From contig OY754970.1 in the NCBI GenBank assembly GCA_963576475.1, positions 35,559,947-35,623,946 on the forward strand: a stretch of DNA of 64,000 bases. The letters run 5' to 3'. How positions within the stretch are numbered: the first letter of the stretch is position 1; every line of letters begins with the position of its first letter. This document shows positions 29,294-41,258 of the stretch, one piece after another. The stretch comes from Molanna angustata (Eukaryota; Arthropoda; Insecta; Trichoptera; Molannidae). The notes below the pieces were generated by a model. That model ran no database searches and had not been told where the DNA came from. It saw only the letters and a program-made list of their open reading frames with translations. A program made the translations under genes and the position numbers.

Positions 29294-30817
29294 TAATGTA
29301 TTGTGTCCCATCACAAATAAATTGGCTCAAATAAGAAATCACTTCTTGTTCAAACTTAAAAAATGCAGTTTATTAAATAAATGTATTAGTATTGAATCCA
29401 ATTAAATCTCTTTTTAAAGGAAAATTTTCTTTGTGTAACAAAATCCTGGGTCAGGCGTTATACTAATTAATATGCCTTTAACATTAGATCATAACATATT
29501 AATAGTGTATAATATGTGTGCTTAAGTATGTAGTTTCACAAGAATTATATAAAATATTCAAACTGTACATATGCCAGAGAAAATGTTCATGGCAATCAAA
29601 AACCTGTCAAATTTTCGTTTAATTTATTACAGTAAAATCTAAAATAAACATAATCCTTTAAAACTCATTCTTTGCTATAGTAAACATACAGTATCATCTA
29701 TATAATTCTTGCCTTGCCTAATTCTAAGGATGTTTGCTGTGTCTTGCCTTACAATGTGAATTCTCATCTTTATGAATATTTTTCATAATAATTTCTATCA
29801 ATTTTAATATTCAACAGAATGGCATTTAAACCTTTGAAACCTGAGTTTCAAAACTGTGACTCTAAGCTCCTGAATAATAGACCAATAAAACAACTATGCG
29901 TATGTACCATTATATAAAATTTTCGAGATACCTATTAAGGTAAAATAAATTAATTTTACTTCATATAAATTTTTGTCAAAACACCAGTCTCTAAAGCCAA
30001 TATACCGGCCATTTGGGAATATATATTGGTTTTATTGAGCTGGTAAACCAACCAATAGGAGTTAAAAATAGTAATTTTGATAGCTGTTTTCCCGATGCCT
30101 ACCATGTACATATTTCTCTGGTCTATAACTTATATTATGCTCTGCCTTAACTGTGTGCTATAAATTCATTGAGTAGTCAATCAAAAAAAGAGAGCAAATA
30201 TTAATTAGCTATGAAATGCCAAATTATGCTAAAATAATCATTTTGTTGTAAATAGTGACAATAACAGGAGCTATCCTTGACTAAGAAAATATACAGTTTT
30301 ATAATATAACAATGTTTTCTGTGGTATTTGAATATTTGTAGATAAAAAAGTATAATGAATTATATTTTAGCGAAATTATAATATTATAGAAACAGATAGT
30401 ATTAAATTTAGAGCTTACAAAAAAAGATTACATTATATTTAACTAACCTATTCTATCATAACATATTTGTGAATTTTAATTTCTAAGTCATAATAATATA
30501 TTAATATTATTTTTGTGTGTTAAGTTATTTGATTTTTCTTATTTTGTTTGGTTAAATAACATTAATTTATTGCATATGTTTAATTTTAAAAAGTGTACAT
30601 ATAAAAAGATCTGTTAAAAATATATAATTATTATATTTAACTTTTGTTTTATTTCATCAACTTAATGGACTTCAGAATCAATAACTAATAATAAATGAGA
30701 TGATGTGAATAGATTTATGGTGATAGGCGGATGAAGGATGGTGGTTACGTAGGTTGATTAACTATGGTGGTAATTCTGAAACAATAAATACCGATTGACA
30801 TTATCACAATTCAAAAT
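29294..30817. other. AT-rich spacer, no gene seen
   Basis: No exon-like ORF, RNA gene or recognisable repeat was noticed between the fold-back element and SINE A copy 3. Confidence 0.4.
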
Positions 30818-30963
30818 GGCGACAACATATACATCTTCCTACGTTCCCTAAAATAAACATAAATGCTTGTGCCATAGGTGAACGAAATCGGTCGAGGCAG
30901 GATTCGAACTCGCGACCACTGGATTACTAGCCCAGCACGCTAACTGCTCTGCCATCGACCCAT
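30818..30963 (-). mobile_element. tRNA-Thr-like SINE, family A, copy 3
   Basis: The reverse complement starts GGGTCGATGGCAGAGCAGTT and has B box GCGAGTTCGAATCCTG, then body TTCGTTCACCTATGGCACAA and GCATTTATGTTTATTTTAGG, up to GTAGGAAGATGTATATGTTG. It is close to the 60.5-kb copy. Confidence 0.9.
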
Positions 30964-31506
30964 CTAAATATTGAAGTCATAACAAGCTCTCAAAGGACAT
31001 TGTTTAAATTACAGTTTGACGTTTTTTTCGATTAATATAGCACAAGAATATGCAGCATTGGCTTTAGTTGAATATTTAGAGGAAACAGATGGAATATTTC
31101 TAATGATTAAATTTTAATCTTGTTGCATTATTTTCGCAAAGAAATAGAGAATCTCCTAGAGTGAAAAATATGGCAGATTGCTGAATGTATCCAATTTCAA
31201 AAACTTTGGACTGTTAGATTGAGAGGATGCCTCATTACTGAAAGATTATCTGTACCTAGTTAAAATAATAAACATTTCTTGCAGTCATAGTTTGACATAT
31301 TATAATACATTGAACCATTATTAATATTGTTAATCTATAATATGATACCTACCTATAAATTAGTGGCAGAATACATTGCCCTTATATAAACAAGATAAGG
31401 AATGCAAATAATTGAGTCAACAACTAAAGTTATCTCCTAGGTTTATGATAAGAAGTCGAGAGAAATTGTACACATATTACTGCTGAAAGAAAACAGTTTC
31501 GATGAA

Positions 31507-34500
31507 ATGTATGTAAAGGACCGACTTCCTGAGTTGAGAAATGTAATAATAAGTAATATAAAAAGTAATCAATGACAATGATGATAAAATCAACATGATT
31601 AATCCATTTCTAGTTTTTGTGTTGTAGATTGCGTGTGACACTTTTGATGAAGATTCCGTTCATGTTGTTTTTCAAATTGATAATTATGAAAAACTGGAGG
31701 AGACTCTCAATCAGGTAAGAGACGTGTGTCAAATTATGATATAATTATGTATTTATTTTAATCTTCACATAGATATAATATTACTTTGAATATATTTTAT
31801 ATTTTTTTACAATATTCAATAACAGAATAATCTGATAAGAGACAATTATGATGTGTCAATTTATATTCAAATGTATCAACCATAGCATAGTGGTAAGCTT
31901 CTGTGCCTGTGTTGTAGATTTGATTCTCAGCAGAGGAGAAATTTATTTTTCATGCAAATCTAGATTATTTTGTAGATGACCAAAATAATTACCTATTGAA
32001 ATAACAGGGAGGCCTTAGATTATATATGTGATACAGATACCTAGTCAGCGCAATGAAAGTATGACAACAAAAACTAAGAACAATGTTCTGAGTTTCACTC
32101 GCCCGGCCGTATACGTACACCTACCGATACGCACACCTACATAATACGTAGACCAACCGATCTACCGCCTCACACACACATGTAAAAAAAACTTGTCATA
32201 CATTTGAAATTTGTACTACATGTGGCTTCTATACTTTATAATTCTATAAGGGAGGCTAAATTTGTACTAAAATCGCATCGAAAATGTTGCAATTCATCAG
32301 TGACCCAAAAGCTATGAAATCAACAATAATATGAGTGGTTGACAATTATTTTAACATTGCCAAGGATGTAAGGTTATCTTACACCTGCAATATTTTTTAC
32401 AGATGATGATGATAATAATAATAATAGGTAGTTATAAGTTTTATTGAAAAGATTCCTGGCATTCTGGAGTTATGTTAAACGAGTGGGTTGTGGCCAACTC
32501 CTCACTAACAAGTCATTCTATAAAGTATTCAAATTTTGTATGGAAGATTTTCAGTATTTTCATGAAATGAATTTTTAAATTATTTTTTATTTAAATATTT
32601 TATTATGAAAACTTGATAACTCTTCAATGCCATTTTAGAAAGTGATGTGCCTTTTTACCAATTTGAAAATAAAAATTTCAAATTTTAAGTTTCCCAAGCT
32701 TGGGGTCAATTTAAAATATTTGACAGTTAAAAAAATTGAGAAGCACTATTCAGATATCCTCCAAAATCTAATGGGGTCTAAGCGAGTATTAGATATACAT
32801 ATTTGCAAAATTTGAAAAGAATGAAATGAGTAATTTAGTCTATAATCGATAAAGTAAAATAAACACGCCGTACATAGCACACACAAACACACAGATACAT
32901 TGTGATGAAACTTTCAGAATACAATCTCAGCATGATACTAGTTGATAATCTGCAATAAAAAAAATACCCTTAAAAATTGCGAAATCATAACTCCCCACTA
33001 TATCCCCTTGGGTAAAAATATGTATGTTATTTATCATATGATTTCCATTTCAGATTGGAAAAATTCGATCCTGGATAATAGATATAAATGAAAGAACAAG
33101 TAAAATGAAAATGTTATGCAGTGAAGCAATTTACCAAACCTCTAAACGTATGATAAGTATAATTTGAGTAAAATGAATAAAAATAAGTAGTCATGCTGAA
33201 AATTAGCTGCTGGGGGCTTATCCTTCCGCAACATAGCTGAGCATGTTGTAAAATTGTTTTTTGTCAATGAATATCCTCTTGTTTTCTTGTTATATATGTA
33301 AACTGCTTTTCGTCTCAGTAAATATTATTATTAGTCAAACCTAAAAGACTTTCAAACAAAATACTTATTAAGATTATTTTTGCATTAGTTTTATTCTGAA
33401 CCATTTTTGTGCATATTAATCACCTCCACTTGTACTGCCTATATCTTCCATAAATATATTTTAACTCTTCTAGAAATGCAAGAAGAAGTGGAATCAAATT
33501 TGAGTATATGTGCTGCAGTAGGGCTTAAAATAGGTGGCGCTTTGAAAGAATTTCAACACAATGTAAATGAAGAAAACCACGATGTTGTATCTCGAATCAT
33601 ACATTTGCAATATGTAACTACATCAATATTATATTCCGATGCCCTTAAAAACCATGACAAATTTCTCACATTATATCAACAAAGCAGAATGAATCTATTA
33701 AAACAACAAATTAAACTAGGTATGTATCTACGCAGTTTTAAAACATTTCAAGTTCTCCCCTTTGAAATACAAGTATATCGACAACATGATAAACAATTTG
33801 AATCAAGTTAATGTCTTCATCATGATCAATTTTTAATTTATTTTTACAACCAATAATACTTTGAAATAAATTTGCATAGATAATGAATTTCATGTGAATA
33901 TATATGAATCAAAATTTGTTGAAATCATTTTATTTAAATTATTTTTAGCTAACCAATACATATCTGATGAGGAGTGTCAAGGTCTCTTAGAATCGAATAA
34001 TGTTTCAATTTTTGTGGAAAATGTAAGTTCTATTATATTCTACTATTATGAAATTTTCACAAAAACGAATAAACAAATCAATAATGTATCTACATATATA
34101 TACAGTATTTCATACATGTACAAAAATATGAATTTCCTCTGAATTTGAAGCAATTGTTTTTCTCTGGAATGAATAAATTAATGAAATCAGGCAACTAATT
34201 AAGAAATTTAGTTTTCAATGCACCATCATATAGTTATGTATGGCTTTGTAAACTAAATTTAAAAAAAAATAATACACATACCATCACGCCATGTCGGTAA
34301 AAAAAATAATACACGAAATAGATATTTGCTGCAACCGACACATACTAATTTTGCCCCGAGTCACTGCACATTTTCAGCACCTAAAATATATAATAGAGTT
34401 GTATCGGATATCTTAAACTTAGTCCAGTCGAGTGGACATAATTTTGGAAAACTGGTTACTGATTGGTTGATCAGGAGGGGAAGAGAAGAGTCAGAAAGAG

Positions 34501-36562
34501 AATTGATGTTTGTTCTAAGATAATATTTCCACTCAGAATCATCCACTCAATCTTTTCTTACACCCCCATACATCCTTTATTACACATATCCCCATATCGT
34601 CATCTTACACATGCACCTCACCTCACAAATACACTTGTTTTTTTTATGAGTTTAGTCTTTTATACTTTTTATTCCTTGAAATTTATTGAGAATTTATGTT
34701 GCAAAAATGTATTGCGCAATTATCATTAGTATTACCTCAGAACAGGCTTCGCCTAGCGAATTAATAAATTCCATTGTAATATTTAAGTTAATTTATATTG
34801 AATTAATTTTATGCAAAGTATAGTTATTATAAAAAAATATAAAAAGGATACAGAAGATATGACAATAAAAAGAAATGACATAACAATTTGAAATTCTCCT
34901 AGAGGGAAACTTTGCACTTCGGGGAGGAGTTCAGAAAATTTACAATTCGCTATTTAGATAAGAGAGAAAGAAAAAAAAACTACAATTCACAAAAGGCATA
35001 TAAATCTCCAGAGTTCAGAAAATTTACTATGCAATTTACCTAAGAGAGAAAAAAAAAACTACAATTTATATAAAGGCACACAAAATTTCACACATGCACA
35101 CATACAAAACTAAAACTTTTAAAAGTTAACAATGTGCCAGTATATTTCAAATTTGATATTTCTATCCAGTTGTACCATTTTATACCCAAGGCTCTAGCTC
35201 TGCCCCAGCTTTGTTAGCCTCATGGGGAGTCTTATATAGCCCTCAAGTTGTAGCCTAGGAGTTACATACATATTATTATTAACCCAATTAACAATCAACT
35301 CTTTGACCACCTGACAGATAGCTACTTTCTTGTATATATTCTGTACCGAAGGGACAGGCATTATGTATTACGGAAATAAATAAATAAAAAAATAAATGGA
35401 TTTAAAATGGGAATATGAATAATAGAGAAGGAAGGGATAATCCCGATAATAGCATTTTTTTGTAAAACAGTTCCACCTTAGTAATTAATTTCAAATTAGA
35501 AGTGGTGTATGCAATATTTTTATATATTTTTTGATACATAGCATGGATACATTTTTTTTACATTCATATTAATCAGCTAAATCGTTACGTATTGAGGTCT
35601 CCTACTGCCCCACTTCAGATGATCTACCCCCCCTGTTACTCTGTGTCTAAAAATCTATGATTAAGAGTTGTTGAAACTCTAATTTTACATAATAATATTT
35701 TTTATGTTCTAAGATTGAAGCAGAAACCATAGAAGCTCGTTTAGCATTACAAGATGTAGAAATTAGACATAAAGAATTGATAAAAATTGAAAATGCAATT
35801 AAAGGTGTCAGAGATCTTTTTATGCAAATGGCTACACTTGTTGTTCAACAGGTAACAATCAAATTAACTATTCATAATTTATAAATCAAATTACTCAAAT
35901 AATATAATGAAGTAAGGTTGATCAGAATTGAATTGTTAGCCAGCCCTACTAATAATAAGTTTTTAATTTACAGCAAGATTTAGTAAATACTGTCGAGTAT
36001 TTTTCAAGACAAACCATTGATAACCTGAAAGATGGAAATCGGAAGTTGCAAAAGGGTTTTGAGAATAAAAGAAAATCAAGAAAGGTTAGTAATATATTTA
36101 TGTTAATTTTTTTTATAAATATGAAATTTACATAGAATATCTATATTTGAATTCCCACAAGAGCAAAATATGAAATAAGGTAAAAAGAAATAAACCCAAA
36201 ACGTTATACTCTTTTGTAGTTATTAAATTGATTTGTTGTTTTAGTTATTATGTATTTAAAAAAATATAATAAATTTGATAATGTCCATTAAGAACAGTTA
36301 TTTTATGTAAAGAAAAATAAAGATAATACAATGTAGCTTCTTTCAACAAAATATATAATCAATTTTCATTTATAAATAGTTTATTTAAATTCCATGTCTC
36401 ATTCTTCAAATATATGTATATAATATTCATTATTGTAAAATATTGAAAGTATATTAAAAAAATAAATTTACGATGAAATTTTATTTTCAGAAACAAATAT
36501 CAGTTGCAATGTGTTTACTGATTGGAGCTCTTATAGTATTACTAATATTAATATTTACGTGA
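31507..36562 (+). CDS. Divergent plasma-membrane-type syntaxin (Qa-SNARE)
   Basis: Eight exons join to a 285-residue protein: 31507-31542, 31628-31714, 33054-33147, 33474-33719, 33949-34022, 35714-35851, 35974-36084 and 36491-36562. All junctions are GT-AG with consistent phases. The start MYVKDRLPEL recalls the MTKDRLAAL start of syntaxin-1. An N-terminal helical (Habc) region spans roughly 25-150. YISDEECQGLLES (about 158-170) fits the linker 'T.EELE.MLE'. The SNARE motif follows (ENAIKGVRDLFMQMATLVVQQ, about 206-225), with the zero-layer Gln near 225. A basic stretch KRKSRKK precedes a C-terminal membrane anchor (about 266-285, CLLIGALIVLLILIF). The family fuses vesicles with the plasma membrane together with SNAP-25- and VAMP-type partners. 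Sequence is well diverged from typical Syx1A, so it is more likely a fast-evolving paralogue. Length and structure look intact. A repeat D copy occupies the third-exon-proximal intron. Confidence 0.9.
32468..33010 (-). repeat. Dispersed repeat D, copy 3 (uninterrupted)
   Basis: The reverse complement of the 12.2-kb and 17.1-kb copies: AACGAGTGGGTTGTGGCCAA at one end and ATAACTCCCCACTATATCCC at the other. It carries the empty site CTATTCAGATATCCTCC at about 32745-32761, where copy 1 holds the fold-back element. It lies in a syntaxin intron and ends about 40 bp before exon 33054. Confidence 0.82.
34326..34523 (+). mobile_element. LINE ORF C-terminal remnant (Jockey/CR1-like)
   Basis: The frame ends TFSAPKIYNRVVSDILNLVQ ... 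FGKLVTDWLIRRGR. This matches the usual LINE ending in which 'S....K.YN.LP..I' is followed by 'F...L..WL'. It lies in the syntaxin intron 34023-35713. The LINE 3' UTR-like segment at 35140-35397 may belong with it. Confidence 0.5.
35140..35397 (+). mobile_element. LINE 3' UTR-like segment with (AAATA)n tail
   Basis: Ends CTGTACCGAAGGGACAGGCA followed by TTATGTATTACGGAAATAAATAAATAAA at 35360-35397. A moderately GC-rich body with a simple AAATA tail in an intron is typical of a truncated LINE 3' end. Confidence 0.45.
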
Positions 36563-37108
36563 TGTTACAAAGTCTACTGTACATAAAATATCTTTAGGTC
36601 ATGTGATATATTAACCAAAATGAACAATTTTTTAACTACATTGCTAATAAAAAATACAAAGAAATATATTAAATTATATTTTGTAGTCAATTTTAAATGT
36701 ATTTATTAAAAGAATTTATTTTATATTTTGTAATAAAAATAATAAATGATTTTATTTAAAATTTTCTCCCGTGCTTTTTTTTTTACAAAATTGTTTAGAT
36801 ATTTATTGCTTTATTTAAAAATGAGATATTTCAATCACACATACAAAAATATTGTTTAATCACTTTCACATGCATCTTATTTTATAATAATACTAAATTT
36901 ATTTTTATTTTAGTTGTATTAAGTAAAAATCTTTATGAAAATCGTTTTTCTCACTAATAATAATTTTCTAAAATACATTTTTTTTCATTCCGTCTTAAAA
37001 ATTGTCATTGTTGTGAAATACATGCAAATTGTTTTGGAAGGCAACTATACATATATTATGTTTATTTTTACGATATAAGTATATACATTTTATTTAAAAC
37101 AATTACTT
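36563..37108. other. Tail-to-tail intergenic space: syntaxin and PBK 3' UTRs
   Basis: Very AT-rich 546 bp between two convergent stop codons. AATAAA-like words occur on the + strand near 36733-36755. On the - strand, AATAAA (37113-37108) overlaps the PBK stop codon itself. The 3' ends could therefore abut or overlap. Confidence 0.5.
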
Positions 37109-39929
37109 TTATTGACTTTTGTAATTGTTCATCATGTCCTCAACACACAGTGTAACATGATGAGCACTGGGTCGGCTCTGTGATATTTCTTCAGTTGTAC
37201 AATAGAAAATAGCCAAAACGTCTTTGTATTCATTTTGATCAATATCTGGAATTGGTGGTCGGGTGCCTAAAATGTAAACGAAAAATCATAGTCAATAGAA
37301 TCGGAGTTGGTTAGTTATCTGACTCTGGTATAGAGCTTGATTCCCGGTAGGGACACATTTTTCTAATTGTGCTTTCAGTCTACATCTGTGAGATAATAAA
37401 TATCATAGCCTCCAGAATACAGCAACTTAAAATTGGGCATGTGTTAATTTTAATATTTGATAAAGAACTAGTATGTAGGAATTTTTTTCTTGACAGCCAT
37501 TTAATGTGGAAAAAATTGTGCATACTGATGGCAAATAGTTGTTAAATAAAAAATTGGTAAACTATTAGAAAATAACAAAAATATCAATCTAACCTCGGGT
37601 AAAAAAAGACACTTCCTTTAAAGACACTTTTTTTATGTGTTTTCAATATAGATTTGTGAGATAATCAACATTGTTAATTTATGAAATATGGCAACTAACT
37701 TGTTATTGGATGCATATCAAAGTAATATTTGATATAGAATCTATTTGTTGTATAAGAATTGACTGTTCAAAATCAATACAAAAATAAAATTATTTCATTG
37801 GAATCACATTATATATCCATTATCAGTATTTAAGTTTATGTGTTAAATAATAAAATGTAATAATATACAACACATACCATAAAGTGCTGATGGGTCCTCA
37901 ACAATGCTGTCTTCAACAAGAATAACTGAATCATCCATTAAAGAATCGTCTGGAACATTACCAACGTGCGGTGGTTCAAGTGACAACATTTCCCAAAGAG
38001 TCAGGCCAAAGCTGAAGATGTCCGCCTTGCTGGTTATTTTACCGAGCCTCAGGACCTCTGGGGCAGACCAACACTCAGTCCCTAATAAAGAAACAATAAT
38101 ATTTATCATTTCTAACAACATCAAACACAATATAAATAGACTTATCATCCATTCTACAGTTGAAAATTGTCGAGGGAATCTTCAAATGACTAAACGTTAA
38201 GACAGAACCATCCTCGAAAGTCATATAACTTGCATATTACAAAAGTGTCAACTCACCAACGTAATACTCCTTTGATTTCCTATAATCGAGGTCACCATTC
38301 TCATCCAATGGAAGACACACTCCAAAGTCACATAACTTACATATTTCAAAATCACCGTTCACTAAAATATTGAAAGATTTCATATCACCATGGAGTAATT
38401 TAACTTTTGTGTGAATATAATCAAGCGCTTTGCTAATGTCCAACGCAACCTGAAATAATTAATAAAACTAAATTCATTAAAATTAACTATTTAAATGAAG
38501 GATTTACAAAAAATAAATATTCATAATTTTTTCTTTGTAGCTGTATTATTTTTATTGCAAATAATATTATGTGCAATATTTGAAAATTACTAATTCACAC
38601 TGCCTGGCGTAATTGTATTCATATTTGGTAAGTAAAAATGAATAATGTTACTTATAAACCAACCTGTTTTTGCTATTAAAAAAAATTATAGTAAAAATAA
38701 AAAAATAGACAACAATAGAGTTCAGACATTGAATTTTTTTAGGTGAAATTTTTGTTAAAAAAATAGGGTTAATTCTTTTGGTATCTTGAAGTTGAAGCAT
38801 TCTTTTAAGCTTCATCAAAGACTGGAAGAATGCATAAACCTGAAATGGCATTGTCTTAATAGAAATATTTAAAATGTTAGTTACTTTTTCGTTTTCTTAA
38901 ATAAAAATATTTATTTAAATAAATGTTTAATGAAAAGTTGGAAAAATTATATTTATTGTTATTTTTTTCTGCCTTACCCTGATTTACTCAAACCCTTGGA
39001 AATAAATATGTACGAAAAAATGAACAAGACTTGAATAATATATACCTTTAAGATTTTTATGGGTGGATATGGCCCAAGACCGTCCTCTCTGTGGGTCTCA
39101 ATTCTATCTCCTAAAGATCCTTCACAAGACTCCATGGCCAAACACTGTCTGCCGTCTGTCATTTTTGTGAAACAACGAAAACCGACAATATTTGGATGAC
39201 TCATTTGCCTTAAAACACCAGCCTCTTCTTGGAGTCTCTTACCAAATATAGTTCTTTTCCCAGCTTTTTTGGAGACACGCTTTATAGCCCATGGAGAACG
39301 GATTTTTCCAATTCTCGGAGAACGAACCATCTCGTAAACAGATACACCTATAAGATTTTATATTCTTCTAATAACACTTTTCAACAGAAATTATATCAAA
39401 GAGTGTATCTTAGCATACTGACATTCACTGACATAGTATTAGTAATATGTTTGTTTTTCTTTATTAACCTTCTTGCAATGTTTTATTTTTTGTGTGACTG
39501 ACATACATTTAAGTTAGTTTTATGGTTGACTTGTTCGAAAAATCAGAGCAAAGTAGCTCATATGCATATTTAGGTACCGAAACATTTCATTAATTTTGAT
39601 TCACCTACACTATTTGGTATACCAAAGTTATCTACTTATTGTTAAATTAATAATTTAAAATTGTATAAATAATATCAAAAAATACAAACCTGTGCCATAT
39701 CCCAATTGTTTCAAGAATGGAGAAGGAGGAATAGGCACCTACACTATTTGGTATACCAAAGTTATCTACTTATTGTTAAATTAATAATTTAAAATTGTAT
39801 AAATAATATCAAAAAATACAAACCTGTGCCATATCCCAATTGTTTCAAGAATGGAGAAGGAGGAATAGTAACCGGAGTGTCACATTGGAAATTTCCTTTT
39901 GGTTTTACTGGTGTTTTGAAATTAGACAT
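37109..39929 (-). CDS. PBK: PBK/TOPK family serine/threonine kinase (MAPKK-like mitotic kinase)
   Basis: Five coding exons on the minus strand join in frame: 39929-39824, 39347-39046, 38449-38257, 38081-37878 and 37266-37109. They give 320 residues (human PBK has 322). The start MSNFKTPVKPK keeps the N-terminal TP site that CDK1 phosphorylates in human TOPK. The glycine loop is LGYGTGVSVY (31-40), and the ATP lysine is in WAIKRV (about 58). HPNIVGFRCFTKMTDGRQC is close to PBK. The catalytic loop is HGDMKSFNIL (156-165), the HGD variant typical of PBK, and DFG is at 177-179. TECWSAPEVL, ADIFSFGLTLWEML and GTRPPIPDID are also PBK signatures. It lacks the C-terminal PDZ-binding end of human PBK (here YKSQ). 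The first coding exon's 3' part and splice donor are tandemly duplicated in the following intron (39602-39735). The last intron holds two SINE B copies. Confidence 0.95.
37302..37500 (+). mobile_element. tRNA-derived SINE, family B, copy 3
   Basis: The shortened head GAGTTGGTTAGTTATCTGAC lacks most of the anticodon arm. The B box is GCTTGATTCCCGG, then GGGACACA and body CAGTCTACATCTGTGAGATA, CATAGCCTCCAGAATACAGC. It is in the last PBK intron, antisense to the gene. Confidence 0.78.
37617..37760 (+). mobile_element. SINE family B, copy 4 (body only)
   Basis: Starts near AAGACACTTTTTTTATGTGT and follows the body order TAGATTTGTGAGATAATCAA, GAAATATGGCAACTAACTTG, TTATTGGATGCATATCAAAG. No tRNA head remains. 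It is only about 115 bp from copy 3 in the same intron and orientation. Confidence 0.65.
39602..39869. repeat. 134-bp tandem duplication spanning a PBK exon-intron junction
   Basis: The block starting CACCTACACTATTTGGTATA at 39602 recurs identically by eye at 39736. Both copies run through TATCTACTTATTGTTAAATT, GTGCCATATCCCAATTGTTT and AGAATGGAGAAGGAGGAATAG (ends about 39734 and 39868). The right copy contains the last 45 or so bases of the real first coding exon and its donor (39824/39823). The left copy repeats that exon tail and donor inside the intron. Confidence 0.95.
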
Positions 39930-40545
39930 AATATTTTTTTAAACAATCCTTGAACTAAAATACGAAATTCTTTATCATTCACAAATACGCTAACCGACCA
40001 TTTAAATGTTTAAAAATATGACAGTTAAGTCGACATTCGTAATATTGCCATAACAAATATATTGCCCTATCATAAAATAATAATTAAATACCTACTTAGT
40101 CATTTTTATTGTTTTTTTATTCCGGAAATATGTATTATTTTTAATTTTAACGTGGGTTCAAAAATATAATTTCAATTATGACTTTGACTTACATTTATAA
40201 TCGAAAAATATAATATGCAAACAATAGAGACTATTTAATAACTCTTGAATATATCTAACCATGGATTGTTGTACTTTTTAAAGGCCTTTATTTTTCTTGC
40301 AATAACTAGCTAAATTGAAAACTGTTGTATATAAAGATTCCATCAAACTTCAAGCTATTTCATTATGGAGGAGGGCGATATCAAGGCCCTCTGGATTGTT
40401 CGTCGTTCGTTTTCCTCTGCTGCAAATCCAGAGGGCGCTGGCGATATGCACATAAACCAACCAAGATAAAAGGCACAAATTTGCAAACTGCGCACCCACG
40501 TGACTGGTTACGTAAACGTAAGTTGTTTTACGATAACAATACAAT
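39930..40545. other. Putative PBK promoter side, AT-rich
   Basis: Upstream of the PBK start on the minus strand. A palindromic pair GGGCGATATCAAGGCCCTCT ... CAGAGGGCGCTGGCGATATG occurs at 40374-40447, which may be the end of a small inverted-repeat element. No other exon is seen. Confidence 0.35.
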
Positions 40546-41056
40546 AGTATATATGCTGTAGAGGTGGGGCCGAGAGGCCTGCCCGCATATCTTCATATTC
40601 CTACTTTAAAGACCTGGGTCTCCCAAGAGGTAGAATAAAAGAACTTTTGGATAGGGTGGTAAAAGCAGCATTATCCGCATCCTATTGGATTTGATTGCGC
40701 AGGGGAGTGGAGAATCAGTCGGAAATTGGTGGGTGAGTGGTGAGCGTGACTTGAGTCATAAAGGGGCCCCTTAATCCCGCATACATGGTCGCAAGCCCAT
40801 GTGGCTGGTACTCTGGTCGCCTGTGCTAGTGGGCATGGATTCATGAATCCAGTGAAACCACGATTGCCTTTCTCTTTTGTATCTTATGTAATAAAGCCGT
40901 GACTTGAGTCATAAAGGGGCCCTTTAATCCCATATACATGGTCGAAAGCCCATGTGGCTCGCCTATTCTAGCTGGTACTCTGGTCGCCTATGCTCGTGGG
41001 CCTGGATTTGTGAATCCAGTGAAACCACGATTGCCTTTCTCTTTTGTATCTTACTA
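40546..41056 (+). mobile_element. R2-type LINE 3' end with a tandemly duplicated 3' UTR
   Basis: Starts ATATATGCTGTAGAGGTGGG and matches the 22.4-kb fragment. After a frameshift it reads YFKDLGLPRGRIKELLDRVV and SASYWI then TGA. The 3' UTR (GTGACTTGAGTCATAAAGGG ... CTTTCTCTTTTGTATCTTA) occurs twice in a row, starting at 40746 and 40899 (period 153). The first copy ends in ATGTAATAAAGCC, an AATAAA-type signal. Confidence 0.8.
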
Positions 41057-41138
41057 AAAATATATTTAAGTGCTTTTTCAAGCTTATCTCATGACACACA
41101 TACTAAATTACCTAATAGATTCATTAAGTTGGAAGATA

Positions 41139-41254
41139 TTGTCACAAAATATTTTCTTTATTAATACCCAAATTATTATTTTCAAAACGATTTGATTAGA
41201 AATAATGATGGTATATCAAATTGAAAAATAGGTACGTTGGCAGCACTCTCCCCC
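41139..41254. mobile_element. Truncated TTAA-type fold-back element, right end only
   Basis: TTTCTTTATTAATACCCAAA, ATAATGATGGTATATCAAAT, TGAAAAATAGGTACGTTGGC and AGCACTCTCCCCC match the right arm of the 28.6-kb element, ending against TTAA at 41255-41258. The left part is missing. Confidence 0.75.
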
Positions 41255-41258
41255 TTAA

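Noticed and set aside
38648..38851. Minus-strand ORF between PBK exons as an extra exon
   Set aside because: The PBK reading joins ILK (39046) directly to VALDISKAL (38449) as in human PBK, so inserting this ORF would break the kinase fold.
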